This document shows, piece after piece, positions 8,834 through 16,901 of a stretch of 60,752 nucleotides of DNA. Below the pieces are notes generated by a model. That model searched no databases and had not been told where the DNA came from. It saw only the letters and a list, made by a program, of their open reading frames with translations. Location of the stretch: the NCBI GenBank assembly GCA_964396245.1, contig CAYNEO010000019.1, positions 1 to 60,752 on the forward strand. Direction: 5' to 3'. Made by a program: the position numbers and the translations under genes. The number at the start of each line of letters is the position of its first letter. Position 1 is the stretch's first letter. The stretch is from CAYNEO01 sp964396245 (GTDB lineage Bacteria; Zixibacteria; MSB-5A5; GN15; FEB-12).

Positions 8834-9661
8834 ATGAATAAAGCATACACGACTTCAACCGTAGAAGCTCTTATCCTGGCATCACCGGAGCCGCTGCCGG
8901 GGCGCAAGATTTCGCAGGTTCTCGATGAACTGACGCCTTCGAAAATCGCCGAAGCTGTCTCCGAGCTGAATTCCCGTTATGCGTCCACTGGAATGTCGTT
9001 TCGTATCCGGGAACTGGCGGGGGGCTATCAATTCTATATTCTTCCCGAATATGTCGGTTTTGTCGAAGAGCTGTTCACGCGCACGCGGAAACTTCGGCTG
9101 ACCCGTCCGGCGCTGGAAACGGTGGCTATTGTCGCTTACCGTCAACCGGTGACCAAGACCGAGATAGAGCATATCCGCGGCGTGGCGTCCGACGGCGTCA
9201 TACATAATCTGCTGGACAAAGGACTGATTACGATAAAAGGGCGGGCCAACACGGTCGGGAAACCCCTGCAGTACGGCACGACCGATGAATTCCTGAAATT
9301 TTTCGGCCTGAATAGTCTTGACGACTTGCCCCGAATGTCCGAGATTGAAGAGTTGGTTTCGGCGGCTGATTCCAAGTTCCAGACGGAACTGGAGCTGGAA
9401 GCGCTGGCGCCGGGCCAACTGGAAAAACTCAACATTGTCGACGGCACGTTCGATCCGAACAAGCGGCGGGAGTCGGCGGAACACGATGATGACGGCGGCG
9501 AGGAATCATCGCCCGAAATCACCGTGGCAACGGGCGGCCGAAACCGCCTTGTACTGAGAACTCCGGCTCAGTCGGATGCGTCTTCCTCTGAAGAAGAGGA
9601 ATGCGAAGAGACGCCGAACATTCTCGAGAGGGTCAATCAGGTCGACGATGGAGGAGAGTAA
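8834..9661 (+). CDS. scpB: Segregation and condensation protein B
   Basis: The condensin accessory subunit with two winged-helix domains (residues 1-165). Conserved segments include ALILASPEPLPGRKI, ALETVAIVAYRQPVTKTEIE and KGLITIKGRANTVGKPLQYG. At 275 aa it is longer than many ScpB proteins (about 190-200 aa). The extra roughly 100 residues are Glu/Asp/Ser-rich and look disordered (SSSEEEECEE). The acidic tail may be lineage-specific; I cannot assign it a role. Ribosome binding site GAAGAAGGA lies before ATG 8834. Confidence 0.95.
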   Translation: MNKAYTTSTVEALILASPEPLPGRKISQVLDELTPSKIAEAVSELNSRYASTGMSFRIRELAGGYQFYILPEYVGFVEELFTRTRKLRLTRPALETVAIVAYRQPVTKTEIEHIRGVASDGVIHNLLDKGLITIKGRANTVGKPLQYGTTDEFLKFFGLNSLDDLPRMSEIEELVSAADSKFQTELELEALAPGQLEKLNIVDGTFDPNKRRESAEHDDDGGEESSPEITVATGGRNRLVLRTPAQSDASSSEEEECEETPNILERVNQVDDGGE

Positions 9662-9705
9662 CGACGGACCGGCAGCGGTCCTGACGGAGACGGGAATTCC
9701 GCCTT

Positions 9706-10437
9706 TTGATACGTATCAGCAAATACCTCTCCTTGTGCGGGGTAACATCGAGGCGCGGCGCCGAGGCTCTCATTGCCGAGCGTCGGGTCACGATTAACAA
9801 TATCGCCATCGAAAAGCCCGGTACGCTTGTCGACCAAGAGAAAGATGTTGTCAAAGTCGACGGCACCGAGGTCTCGCCGGTCGACCGCAAGATCTACGTT
9901 GTCCTCAATAAACCAAAGATGGTCATGACGACGCTGTTCGACCCGTTCCGACGGCGTACTGTCCTCCATTACCTGCGAAAGCTCAAGCAACGGGTTTACC
10001 CGGTCGGTCGACTCGATTATGACACCGAGGGAGTGCTCCTGCTTACGAACGACGGCGACCTTGCGTATCGCCTGTCACACCCGAAGTATCAGATACCGCG
10101 CATTTACGAGGCACAGGTGCTGGGCCACTTCAAGAAGGATTCGGCGGAAAAAATCGAACGGGGGATCAAACTGGATGATAATGCAGTCGGCCGGGCCAAC
10201 GTGAGTATTCTCGGGTTCGTTAAGAACACCACGCGGATCCGTCTTCTCCTGAGGGAGGGGCGCAAGCGCGAGGTGAAACAGCTGTGCCGGAAAGTGGGTC
10301 ACCCCGTGCATCACCTTCGCCGGGTCGAGTTTGCCGGAATCAACAGCAAGAAACTTCAGCTGGGCGAATGGCGATTCCTCACTGACCGCGAGATCGACCG
10401 ACTCAAACAGATGGTCGAACTGAAAGGATCCGAATAA
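9706..10437 (+). CDS. rluB: RluB/RsuA-family pseudouridine synthase
   Basis: An rRNA pseudouridine synthase, probably acting on 23S rRNA. An S4 RNA-binding domain (ISKYLSLCGVTSRRGAE, residues 3-60) precedes the catalytic domain, where GRLDYDTEGVLLLTNDG holds the catalytic aspartate. The C-terminal LREGRKREVKQLCRKVGHPV is typical of the RluB/RluE/RsuA group. The only in-frame start after the upstream stop is TTG 9706, preceded by GGAG near 9686. It lies directly after scpB, a common gene order (scpA-scpB-rluB). The exact uridine modified cannot be told from sequence alone. Confidence 0.9.
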   Translation: MIRISKYLSLCGVTSRRGAEALIAERRVTINNIAIEKPGTLVDQEKDVVKVDGTEVSPVDRKIYVVLNKPKMVMTTLFDPFRRRTVLHYLRKLKQRVYPVGRLDYDTEGVLLLTNDGDLAYRLSHPKYQIPRIYEAQVLGHFKKDSAEKIERGIKLDDNAVGRANVSILGFVKNTTRIRLLLREGRKREVKQLCRKVGHPVHHLRRVEFAGINSKKLQLGEWRFLTDREIDRLKQMVELKGSE

Positions 10438-10467
10438 AAAAGTCGCTCTTCATACGAAAAAGCGACT
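10436..10467 (-). terminator. Terminator for the minus-strand ferritin-like gene
   Basis: AGTCGCT (10441-10447) pairs with AGCGACT (10461-10467). On the minus strand the stem is followed by a T-run (A-run 10436-10440 on plus). It ends the ferritin-like transcript and may also form at the 3' end of rluB mRNA. A 16-bp perfect palindrome (10488-10503) lies between it and the stop codon. Confidence 0.65.
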
Positions 10468-10504
10468 CCTCCTGACGAAATCTTATCAATCGCCGCGGCG
10501 ATTC

Positions 10505-10999
10505 TTAATAATCCTCGAGATGATTCCACTCAGCATCTTCCAGCCAGCTGTTCGGCCGGTTGAGAAACTGGATGACATTCTGCATCGTGACCCAGTGACG
10601 GTGCTCTTCATCGGCTATCCGATTGAGAATATGCGCCTTCTTCTCGTCGCCCACTTCCTTTGCCTTCGAGCGATAAAAATCTTCTGATTTCTTCTCGACT
10701 TCCTGGGCTTCCTTCCAGATAGCCATAGCCTCGGGCTCGAACGCGAGTTGCTTGTTCTGTGCTTTCATGTCATCGAAGACGTTTTTCATGGTCTTGATGA
10801 TGGTGGTTTGCTCGGCTTCCTTGTACTCGGCTTGCTGGCCTTCTTTCATAGCCTTGAAGATATTGTAATGCTTGAGTTCATCGTCGGCGAGCTGTGTCAG
10901 TATCTTGCGAAACGCGGGGACCTGTGTTTTTCCGGCGTTTTCCAGGTAGAAATCGCGGCCGTCCTGTTCCATCTTCATCGCATACTCAAAAATGTCCAT
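10505..10999 (-). CDS. Rubrerythrin/ferritin-like diiron protein
   Basis: A 164-aa four-helix ferritin-like protein. Two helical repeats carry diiron-type ligands: E11 and E41-x-x-H44 (DDELKHY) in the first half, and EKKSEDFY with EEHRHW in the second. There is no C-terminal rubredoxin domain, so it is an 'erythrin'-type protein rather than a full rubrerythrin. Likely role: peroxide reduction or iron handling in the cytosol, inferred from family. Ribosome binding site GGAGGATAG lies just before ATG (10999). It is a single gene facing rluB, with its own terminator. Confidence 0.85.
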   Translation of the reverse strand: MDIFEYAMKMEQDGRDFYLENAGKTQVPAFRKILTQLADDELKHYNIFKAMKEGQQAEYKEAEQTTIIKTMKNVFDDMKAQNKQLAFEPEAMAIWKEAQEVEKKSEDFYRSKAKEVGDEKKAHILNRIADEEHRHWVTMQNVIQFLNRPNSWLEDAEWNHLEDY

Positions 11000-11112
11000 T
11001 CTATCCTCCAGGGAAACTGTGTATATTGCATTTTCAGGTCGCCTGTGCGGCGGGTCCCAATATACGACCGGCTTTGGGGCGAGTCAAATGGGTACCGGCA
11101 AATTCCGGTCGC

Positions 11113-11140
11113 TTGCCAGTTTCGAATAATTCACTATCTT
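11113..11140 (+). promoter_or_regulatory. Candidate promoter very close to the peptidase start
   Basis: TTGCCA (11113-11118), a 16-base spacer and TATCTT (11135-11140). The expected transcription start falls at about 11147, directly at the annotated ATG 11148. Either the mRNA is leaderless or translation starts at a later ATG (11157 or 11166). Confidence 0.4.
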
Positions 11141-11147
11141 CTACAAA

Positions 11148-12119
11148 ATGACCGTTATGCATCGAATGTTCCCGCTTATCGCGGGTATCCTTCTGGCGCT
11201 TGTGGCGACAGCCCGCCCGGAAGAACCGGCCCCGATTCATCGCCGGTATTTCACCTATTATCTGGACAATCCTCATTATCTGGATGAAGCCGATTCCGTG
11301 CTTAATGCGACCCGGGAAGAGCTTGGCGGAATGCTTCGTGACACCCTTTCGTACGTTCCATCGGTATATATAGTAGGCGACCCGACGAGATTCAAGACGC
11401 TGGTCGGCGGGTACTTTCCGGATTGGGGAGCGGCTGCGGCCGCGCCGGCGAGGCAGTTGATAGCGATAAAATCGCCGGATCGGTTCAATCTCAACCGGTC
11501 GCTGCCGGAACTTCTGGCCCATGAGTACGCGCATCTGGCCCTGGAAGACCGGACAGGCGTGTATTCGACGCCCCGGTGGTTTCAGGAGGGGCTGGCCATG
11601 CTCGTGTCCACCGAGTGGAGCTGGTCCGACAACCTGGCCATGGGCAAAGCGGCCGTTTTCGGGCAGTTGATCCCGCTGGCGGAGATTGACAGCGTGAATC
11701 GATTTACCGGAGGGAAGGCTCATGTCGCATACGCCGAGTCGTACCTGGCGGTGGAGTACTTCTTTCGGGCTTATGGCATTGACGCGGTCAACATATTTTT
11801 GGATACTGTTGCTTCCGGCGGCTCGATCGACTCGGCCCTGATGGCGTCGACCGGTTCGGACTACGCGGATTTTGAGAAGGAATTTCGGGCGACCCTGGTC
11901 TCCCGATTCAACGTGGCAAGTATTTTTATGGATACGATATTTCTCTGGATAATCCTGGCGGTGGTGGTGCTGATCGGCTTTTTCCTGCAACGTCGCCGGC
12001 GAAAACGGTATCACGACAAGTGGGATACGTACGATACGTACCATTCGACGGATTTTGATTACGGTGATCCCGACCACCCCGAACAGATCGATGACGATGA
12101 CGAGCCATGGCGTCAGTAA
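11148..12119 (+). CDS. Exported gluzincin-type metallopeptidase with C-terminal membrane anchor
   Basis: A 323-aa predicted zinc peptidase of the MA-like group. A signal peptide (MFPLIAGILLALVATA) is followed by an extracytoplasmic domain with HEYAH at residues 125-129 and WFQEGLA at 146-150. E147 is the probable third zinc ligand or its neighbour. A single transmembrane helix near residues 263-283 (FLWIILAVVVLIGFFL) and an Arg-rich then Asp-rich tail follow. The domain should face the periplasm with a cytoplasmic acidic tail. Substrate unknown. The next gene overlaps by 13 bases. The start is uncertain among ATG 11148, 11157 and 11166. Confidence 0.8.
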   Translation: MTVMHRMFPLIAGILLALVATARPEEPAPIHRRYFTYYLDNPHYLDEADSVLNATREELGGMLRDTLSYVPSVYIVGDPTRFKTLVGGYFPDWGAAAAAPARQLIAIKSPDRFNLNRSLPELLAHEYAHLALEDRTGVYSTPRWFQEGLAMLVSTEWSWSDNLAMGKAAVFGQLIPLAEIDSVNRFTGGKAHVAYAESYLAVEYFFRAYGIDAVNIFLDTVASGGSIDSALMASTGSDYADFEKEFRATLVSRFNVASIFMDTIFLWIILAVVVLIGFFLQRRRRKRYHDKWDTYDTYHSTDFDYGDPDHPEQIDDDDEPWRQ

Positions 12120-13018
12120 AGCATAATCTCGAATACGCGCTGGCTTTGTCGTCGACGAAGTTCGCGCGCATGCTTTCGCCGAAAGCCGCCGACCGCCTGG
12201 CGGTGGGATTGGGCAATCTCGTGTACCGTCTGTCGGGGTCACGCCGCGATATTGCCTACAATAATCTCAAGATGGCGCTGGGGGACGATCTGAGCGATCA
12301 GGAAATCCGGGAAATCGTTCACCGTGTCTTCCAAAATGTGGCGCGCTCGCTGATCGAGTTTGCCCGCTTCGGCAAGGTCGGGCGGGACCGGGTGCGGCAG
12401 GTTTTTGTCGGCGACGACCGCGGCATCCTGGCGAAAGTGCACGCGGGCGGAAAGGGCGCCATTCTGACAACCGCACACTACGGAAACTGGGAACTGACGG
12501 GTTCTTATCCGGCTCTGCACGGTTACCCGGTTGACTTTCTGGTCGGCGATCAACATAATGAAAAAGTTGACAGACTGGTAAATGACTTCCGTCGGCAGAT
12601 CGGAGTCGGTATCATATCGGCCAAAACGGGCTTGCGGTCAGTATTCAAGTGCCTGAAGCAAAACCGGATTCTGGGCATATCGCCCGACCAGCACGCGCCC
12701 TCGGGACGTCTGGTGATGGATTTCTTCGGACGGCCGGCATCGGTGGCAAAAGGCGCGGCGCTGTTTGCAATTCGCGCCAATTCGGTTATTTTGCCGGTTG
12801 TTTCCCGTCGCGAGCGGTACGATCGACATGTGATCACGTTTGCCGATCCGATCTATCCGCCTGACACGGGAGACGAGGAGGCCGATATCCGCACGATGGT
12901 AGAGACGTACAATCGGTTTTTCGAAGCGGAGATACGGAAGTATCCGGATCAATGGATGTGGACTCATCGCCGCTGGAAGCTGGATATGCCGGGCAACAAA
13001 ACGAAGTCTGGAGCGTAG
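12107..13018 (+). CDS. LpxL/HtrB-family lipid A acyltransferase
   Basis: A 303-aa lysophospholipid-type acyltransferase of the lipid A late-acyltransferase family, acting at the inner membrane. The HX4E catalytic motif is HYGNWE (TAHYGNWELTG), followed by conserved SPDQHAPSG and the C-terminal QWMWTHRRWK. It would add a secondary acyl chain to a lipid A precursor; which chain is not predictable. With rfaE1, rfaE2 and the GT9 enzyme in this window it indicates an LPS-bearing envelope. A few members of the family acylate other lipids, so 'lipid A' is a family-based inference. Confidence 0.88.
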   Translation: MASVKHNLEYALALSSTKFARMLSPKAADRLAVGLGNLVYRLSGSRRDIAYNNLKMALGDDLSDQEIREIVHRVFQNVARSLIEFARFGKVGRDRVRQVFVGDDRGILAKVHAGGKGAILTTAHYGNWELTGSYPALHGYPVDFLVGDQHNEKVDRLVNDFRRQIGVGIISAKTGLRSVFKCLKQNRILGISPDQHAPSGRLVMDFFGRPASVAKGAALFAIRANSVILPVVSRRERYDRHVITFADPIYPPDTGDEEADIRTMVETYNRFFEAEIRKYPDQWMWTHRRWKLDMPGNKTKSGA

Positions 13019-13114
13019 AACTATAAAGTTGTTGCCGACACCGGTCGCTGCTCCCGCATGCAGCGATCTCGGGGTTCGGTTCATGGGTCAGAGGGTTACA
13101 AGCGAGGTGAAAGG

Positions 13115-14371
13115 TTGAAAAGATATATCATCGGGGCTGTTATTGTCGTGGTCGTTCTCGGCGGATATCTCGGGGTCAACGCGATTTTTACCAAGTCATT
13201 TGAAGTTCCCACCGTGCCCGTTACGAAGGGTGAATTCGTTCTTTCTCTCAAGGCGAATGGAACGGTCGATGCCAAGCGCAACTACACGATCAGCGCGCCT
13301 CGAATCAGAGGCCTCCAGATCACCTGGCTGGCGCCCGAGGGCTCGACCGTGCAGGAGGGCGATCCGGTTATCAAATTCGATGCGACCCAGCAGATATCTG
13401 ATCTGTCCGAGAATGAATCGGCGCTCAAAATCGCCCGGACGGCGCTTGAACGGTCCAACAAGGAATATGAAATCCAGCAGAAGCAACTCAAGCTTGACCT
13501 GGCCAAGGCCCAGCGCAATTACGATGACCAGCGCCACGGCGCGCCGCAACTGGCCGAAGAGGCGAAGCTTGAACTGGATCTGGCCAAGCTGAACATGCAG
13601 GCCAGGCTGGACCAGATCAAGGCCGACATGGAGAAGGCACAGCTCGAAGTCCAGCGGGCCGAGGAAAAAGTGAAGATGGCGCGCCGCGAGCTCGACCAGA
13701 TGACGATGAACGCGCCGATCCCCGGTATGGTTGTCTACCTCGAAATCTGGAAGGGCGGTACCATGGGAAAGGTCCAGGAAGGTGATTCGCCGTGGCCGGG
13801 ACAGGGTCTGGTAAATCTGCCGGACCTCTCGGAGATGATTGTCGATGCCACCGTGTCCGAGGTCGATGCGGCCAAAGTGGATTCCACCCAGGAAGTGGTC
13901 ATTACGCTCGATGCCTTCCCCGACATGAAGTACCATGGTGTTGTGACCAAGAAAAGCACCCTGGCCCGCAAGAAAGACTATAACTCGAAGATCAACGTGT
14001 TTGATGTCGAGGTGCTGTTCCTCGATCATGACGAGAACCTGAAGCCGGGCATGTCGGCGGCCTGCCAGATCATTCTCAATCGTCTCAACGATGTCATTTC
14101 GGTCCCGATCGAGGCGGTATTCGAAAAGGATGGCCGCACGGTGGTCTATCTGGATAACAAGAAAGAGCGCAAAGTCGAGGTCGGCCGGCGCAACGATATG
14201 AATGTTGAGGTTGTGTCCGGTTTGGAAGGCGGAGAAAAGATCTGTCTCGTTGATCCGACGCTCGAGGAACCGGGTCTCCCGGGCGACAAGGCAACCGAAC
14301 CGGAGTTGAACAAGGGGCGGGTTCCTCCGCCTCCGTCATCGACCGGTGGACGCGGGGGACGAGGGCGCTGA
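13115..14371 (+). CDS. Periplasmic membrane fusion protein (HlyD/MacA-like)
   Basis: An adaptor for a tripartite efflux pump linking an inner-membrane transporter to TolC. It has an N-terminal membrane anchor (residues 4-22), a split barrel-sandwich domain, a long alpha-helical hairpin (about residues 95-190, Lys/Glu/Gln-rich), then beta-barrel and membrane-proximal domains and a Gly/Pro-rich tail. I chose TTG 13115 because GAGGTGAAAGG lies immediately before it; the in-frame ATG at 13058 has no ribosome binding site and would put about 19 extra hydrophilic residues before the anchor. It is followed directly by a MacB-type permease (1-base overlap) and a TolC-family gene. Confidence 0.88.
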   Translation: MKRYIIGAVIVVVVLGGYLGVNAIFTKSFEVPTVPVTKGEFVLSLKANGTVDAKRNYTISAPRIRGLQITWLAPEGSTVQEGDPVIKFDATQQISDLSENESALKIARTALERSNKEYEIQQKQLKLDLAKAQRNYDDQRHGAPQLAEEAKLELDLAKLNMQARLDQIKADMEKAQLEVQRAEEKVKMARRELDQMTMNAPIPGMVVYLEIWKGGTMGKVQEGDSPWPGQGLVNLPDLSEMIVDATVSEVDAAKVDSTQEVVITLDAFPDMKYHGVVTKKSTLARKKDYNSKINVFDVEVLFLDHDENLKPGMSAACQIILNRLNDVISVPIEAVFEKDGRTVVYLDNKKERKVEVGRRNDMNVEVVSGLEGGEKICLVDPTLEEPGLPGDKATEPELNKGRVPPPPSSTGGRGGRGR

Positions 14372-14931
14372 TGGATTACGGGCGGATTGTCCAGGTTTCG
14401 GCGGAATCGCTGCAGTCCCACAAACTTCGCACGCTGTTGACCATGCTGGGTATCATTATCGGTGTGGCGGCAGTGATCGCGATGCTTTCTATCGGCGAGG
14501 GAGCGCGCCAGGAATCGCTTGAAGAAATATCCATTCTGGGCGTCAACAATATCATCATAAACGCCAAGGTGCCCGAAGAGGCGCTGTCATCGGAAGCAGG
14601 TCTGCAACGGTCGGTCGGGCTGTCTCTGGCCGACGGCGAGAATATCGCCGAGTTCAACAGCGTGGTGGCCAACGTAGTGCCACAACGCTTCGAGTCGTTC
14701 CAGACCATCTCGCGCGGATCGAACGAATCGCCGGTGAGAGTGGTGGCGACAATCCCTGACTTCGTGTACTCTTCATCGATCGAAGTCGAGAACGGGCGCT
14801 TCATATCCCATATCGACAATTCCTCTTTTGCGCAGGTATGCGTCCTGGGCGCCAAGGCCAAGCGCAATTTGTTCGCTTTTGAAGACCCGATAGGCAAGAG
14901 TGTCCGTATCGGTGATCTGAGTTTCACGGTT
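14371..14931 (+). CDS. MacB-like ABC permease, 5' fragment (cut by assembly gap)
   Basis: The first 187 residues of an FtsX/MacB-type ABC permease. It shows the N-terminal helix (LLTMLGIIIGVAAVIAMLSI) and most of the periplasmic MacB_PCD domain (EGARQESLEE ... VVANVVPQRFES ... GKSVRIGDLSFTV). The reading frame runs into the N block at 14932. It has no fused ATPase domain. Its start overlaps the membrane fusion gene by one base, with a GTG-rich end to that gene. The gene is not biologically broken as far as can be seen; the break is in the assembly. Confidence 0.85.
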
Positions 14932-15031
14932 NNNNNNNNNNNNNNNNNNNNNNNNNNNNNNNNNNNNNNNNNNNNNNNNNNNNNNNNNNNNNNNNNNNNN
15001 NNNNNNNNNNNNNNNNNNNNNNNNNNNNNNN
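14932..15031. other. Assembly gap (100 N)
   Basis: Exactly 100 consecutive N, a conventional placeholder for a scaffold gap of unknown length. The permease reading frame differs on the two sides (frame 1 before, frame 2 after). The flanks cover about 306 residues, whereas the permease half of MacB is about 375-400 residues. Some 70-100 codons are therefore missing if the two sides belong to one gene; more if they belong to two different permeases. Confidence 0.98.
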
Positions 15032-15388
15032 GGACTGTCACTGCTGGTCGGCGGAATCGGCATTATGAACATAATGATGGCGACCGTATTGGAGCGCACC
15101 CGGGAAATCGGTGTCCGTCGCGCCGTGGGCGCGTCACAGAGTGACATTATGCGCCAGTTTTTGATCGAGGCGGTCATGATTTGCCTGATCGGTTGTGCCA
15201 TCGGGCTCGGGCTCGGACTCATCATATCGAGGGCCATTTCCTATTACGCGGACTGGCCGACCATCGTCTCGCTGTTTTCGATAGTTCTCGCGGTCGGGGT
15301 TTCGACTGCGGTTGGAATCATATTCGGCTTATATCCCGCCGCGAAGGCGGCGCGGCTCGATGTTATTGAAGCCCTTCGATACGAATAG
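15032..15388 (+). CDS. MacB-like ABC permease, 3' fragment
   Basis: The C-terminal 118 residues of an FtsX-domain permease: LLVGGIGIMNIMMATVLERT, the cytoplasmic coupling motif EIGVRRAVGAS, two further membrane helices and the family end PAAKAARLDVIEALRYE. This is the classic MacB C-terminus. It most likely continues the fragment ending at 14931. A tolC-family gene begins 25 bases after its stop. Confidence 0.85.
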   Translation, partial: GLSLLVGGIGIMNIMMATVLERTREIGVRRAVGASQSDIMRQFLIEAVMICLIGCAIGLGLGLIISRAISYYADWPTIVSLFSIVLAVGVSTAVGIIFGLYPAAKAARLDVIEALRYE

Positions 15389-15413
15389 TAATCATCATCA
15401 TGCGGAGTGTGTT

Positions 15414-16901
15414 ATGTTGGAGGCAGCAAGGAGCTTTTTTCAAAATCTGCCGTTTCGGTTGATTGTCATATTCATAGCGGTTGCGGCCGCTCTTCCGCAC
15501 GCGACATTCGCTCGTGAATTGACCATTGACGAAGCGATTGACATGGCGCTCAACCATTCCTCGCGCGGAAGTATTATCAAGGGACGGTTGGAAGTGGCCG
15601 ACCAGACGTACCAGGCCAAAAAGATCAACTTCTACCTGCCGGAGATTTCGATTAACGGGTCGCTGCCGGCGTACAGTGAGGACGAGACCTATCGGTTTTT
15701 CGGCGGCGCAACCGAGAAATCGTTGTACAAGACGCGGAATCTGAACCTCGAGTCGTTCGTGCAACTGAAACAGAGCCTGATTACCGGTGGCGACCTGGTC
15801 ATGTCGGCCAATCTGGCGGCCAATGACGAGAAGTATCCTAATACCGCTACCGGGTTGTTCGTGTACGAAGATAACAAGCAGGGCTTCTTTGACTTCAGCT
15901 ACAAACAGCCGCTGCTCATGCCGTCGGATTCGAAGTTCGACCTGAACAACCGACGGGACGACCTCGAGATCGCGCGGTACACGAAGATCCAGGAAGAATA
16001 TGCTCTCAAGAAAGAAGTGACCGAGGCGTATCTCGGCCTGTTGCGAGCGCAGTTGACGTTGAAAATAGCAACGGATAACGCGACAATGGCAACGCTTCAA
16101 GCCGATATTGACTCGGCCAAATTCGCCGATGGCGTTATCCCCGAGGAGGATTTCCTCGAGAGTGCCTCCGCGCGACTCGATGCGGAGCTGGAGAAATACG
16201 AGGCGGTAACCGGGGTCAATGAGAGTGCGCGCGACCTGGCTATACTGCTTGATCTCGATCCATCGGACACGATTCAAGTCGTCCGACCCGAGATTACCGA
16301 CCATCCCGACCAACAGGCGATGCAACAGTTGGAGGCTGCCTGGGAGGAGACGGTCGCAATTAAGAAGGCCGAATACCAGTATGAAAAGTCGCAGCGAGCA
16401 GCAGACTATTCAGCCTCTTCACACGGTTTGAACGGTGATCTGGCGTTGAGTTATTCGTTCGGGCGGGGAAGAATCGACCGCGAGATTCAGGCTACCGAAT
16501 TCCGTGACAATATTAATACTAATAGCTGGGGGGTATCGTTGAATTTCACCTATCCCATCTGGGACGGCGGCGCCTCCGGAGCGGCTGTGAAGGCGGCGCA
16601 ATTCGAGGCCGATCAGGCCGAACTCGAGTACAAGAAGGCGCGCCAGTCGGCCCGGGCTGAAATTATCACGTTGGTGAATCGTATCGACGTCAGTTACCGT
16701 CGGATGGAAATTGTCCGCAAGCAGATCGAGCTCGCGGACGGCAAGCTGAAGATTGCCGAGTCACGGTTGAAGGACGGTCAGATTTCCGAGTTGACCTATC
16801 TCGAGAATAAGATATTTTATCTTGAAACCCATGACCGCTATCTTGAAGAACTGACCAACTACATGACCAATCGGATCGATCTGGAAAGTAAGTTCATATA
16901 A
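15414..16901 (+). CDS. TolC-family outer membrane efflux protein
   Basis: A 495-aa outer membrane channel component. A signal peptide (about residues 1-33, ending ATFA) precedes ELTIDEAIDMALNHS, the usual TolC/OEP opening. Long amphipathic helical repeats follow, including two OEP-type halves with GASGAAVKAAQFEADQAEL in the second. I chose ATG 15414 because GGAG lies about eight bases before it and it gives a proper signal peptide; the upstream in-frame extension overlaps the permease. Together with the preceding adaptor and permease it forms a MacA-MacB-TolC-like export set. The exported substrate is unknown. Confidence 0.9.
   Translation: MLEAARSFFQNLPFRLIVIFIAVAAALPHATFARELTIDEAIDMALNHSSRGSIIKGRLEVADQTYQAKKINFYLPEISINGSLPAYSEDETYRFFGGATEKSLYKTRNLNLESFVQLKQSLITGGDLVMSANLAANDEKYPNTATGLFVYEDNKQGFFDFSYKQPLLMPSDSKFDLNNRRDDLEIARYTKIQEEYALKKEVTEAYLGLLRAQLTLKIATDNATMATLQADIDSAKFADGVIPEEDFLESASARLDAELEKYEAVTGVNESARDLAILLDLDPSDTIQVVRPEITDHPDQQAMQQLEAAWEETVAIKKAEYQYEKSQRAADYSASSHGLNGDLALSYSFGRGRIDREIQATEFRDNINTNSWGVSLNFTYPIWDGGASGAAVKAAQFEADQAELEYKKARQSARAEIITLVNRIDVSYRRMEIVRKQIELADGKLKIAESRLKDGQISELTYLENKIFYLETHDRYLEELTNYMTNRIDLESKFI

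Noticed and set aside
10488..10503. 16-bp perfect palindrome AATCGCCGCGGCGATT as an operator
   Set aside because: It lies just after the stop codon of the ferritin-like gene, next to its terminator; more likely part of the 3' end structure.
11034..12242. Minus-strand 402-codon frame
   Set aside because: Shadow of the peptidase and acyltransferase genes; lacks domain or start signals.
14773..15237. Frames reading through the N block
   Set aside because: Translation across unknown bases has no meaning; only flanks are annotated.
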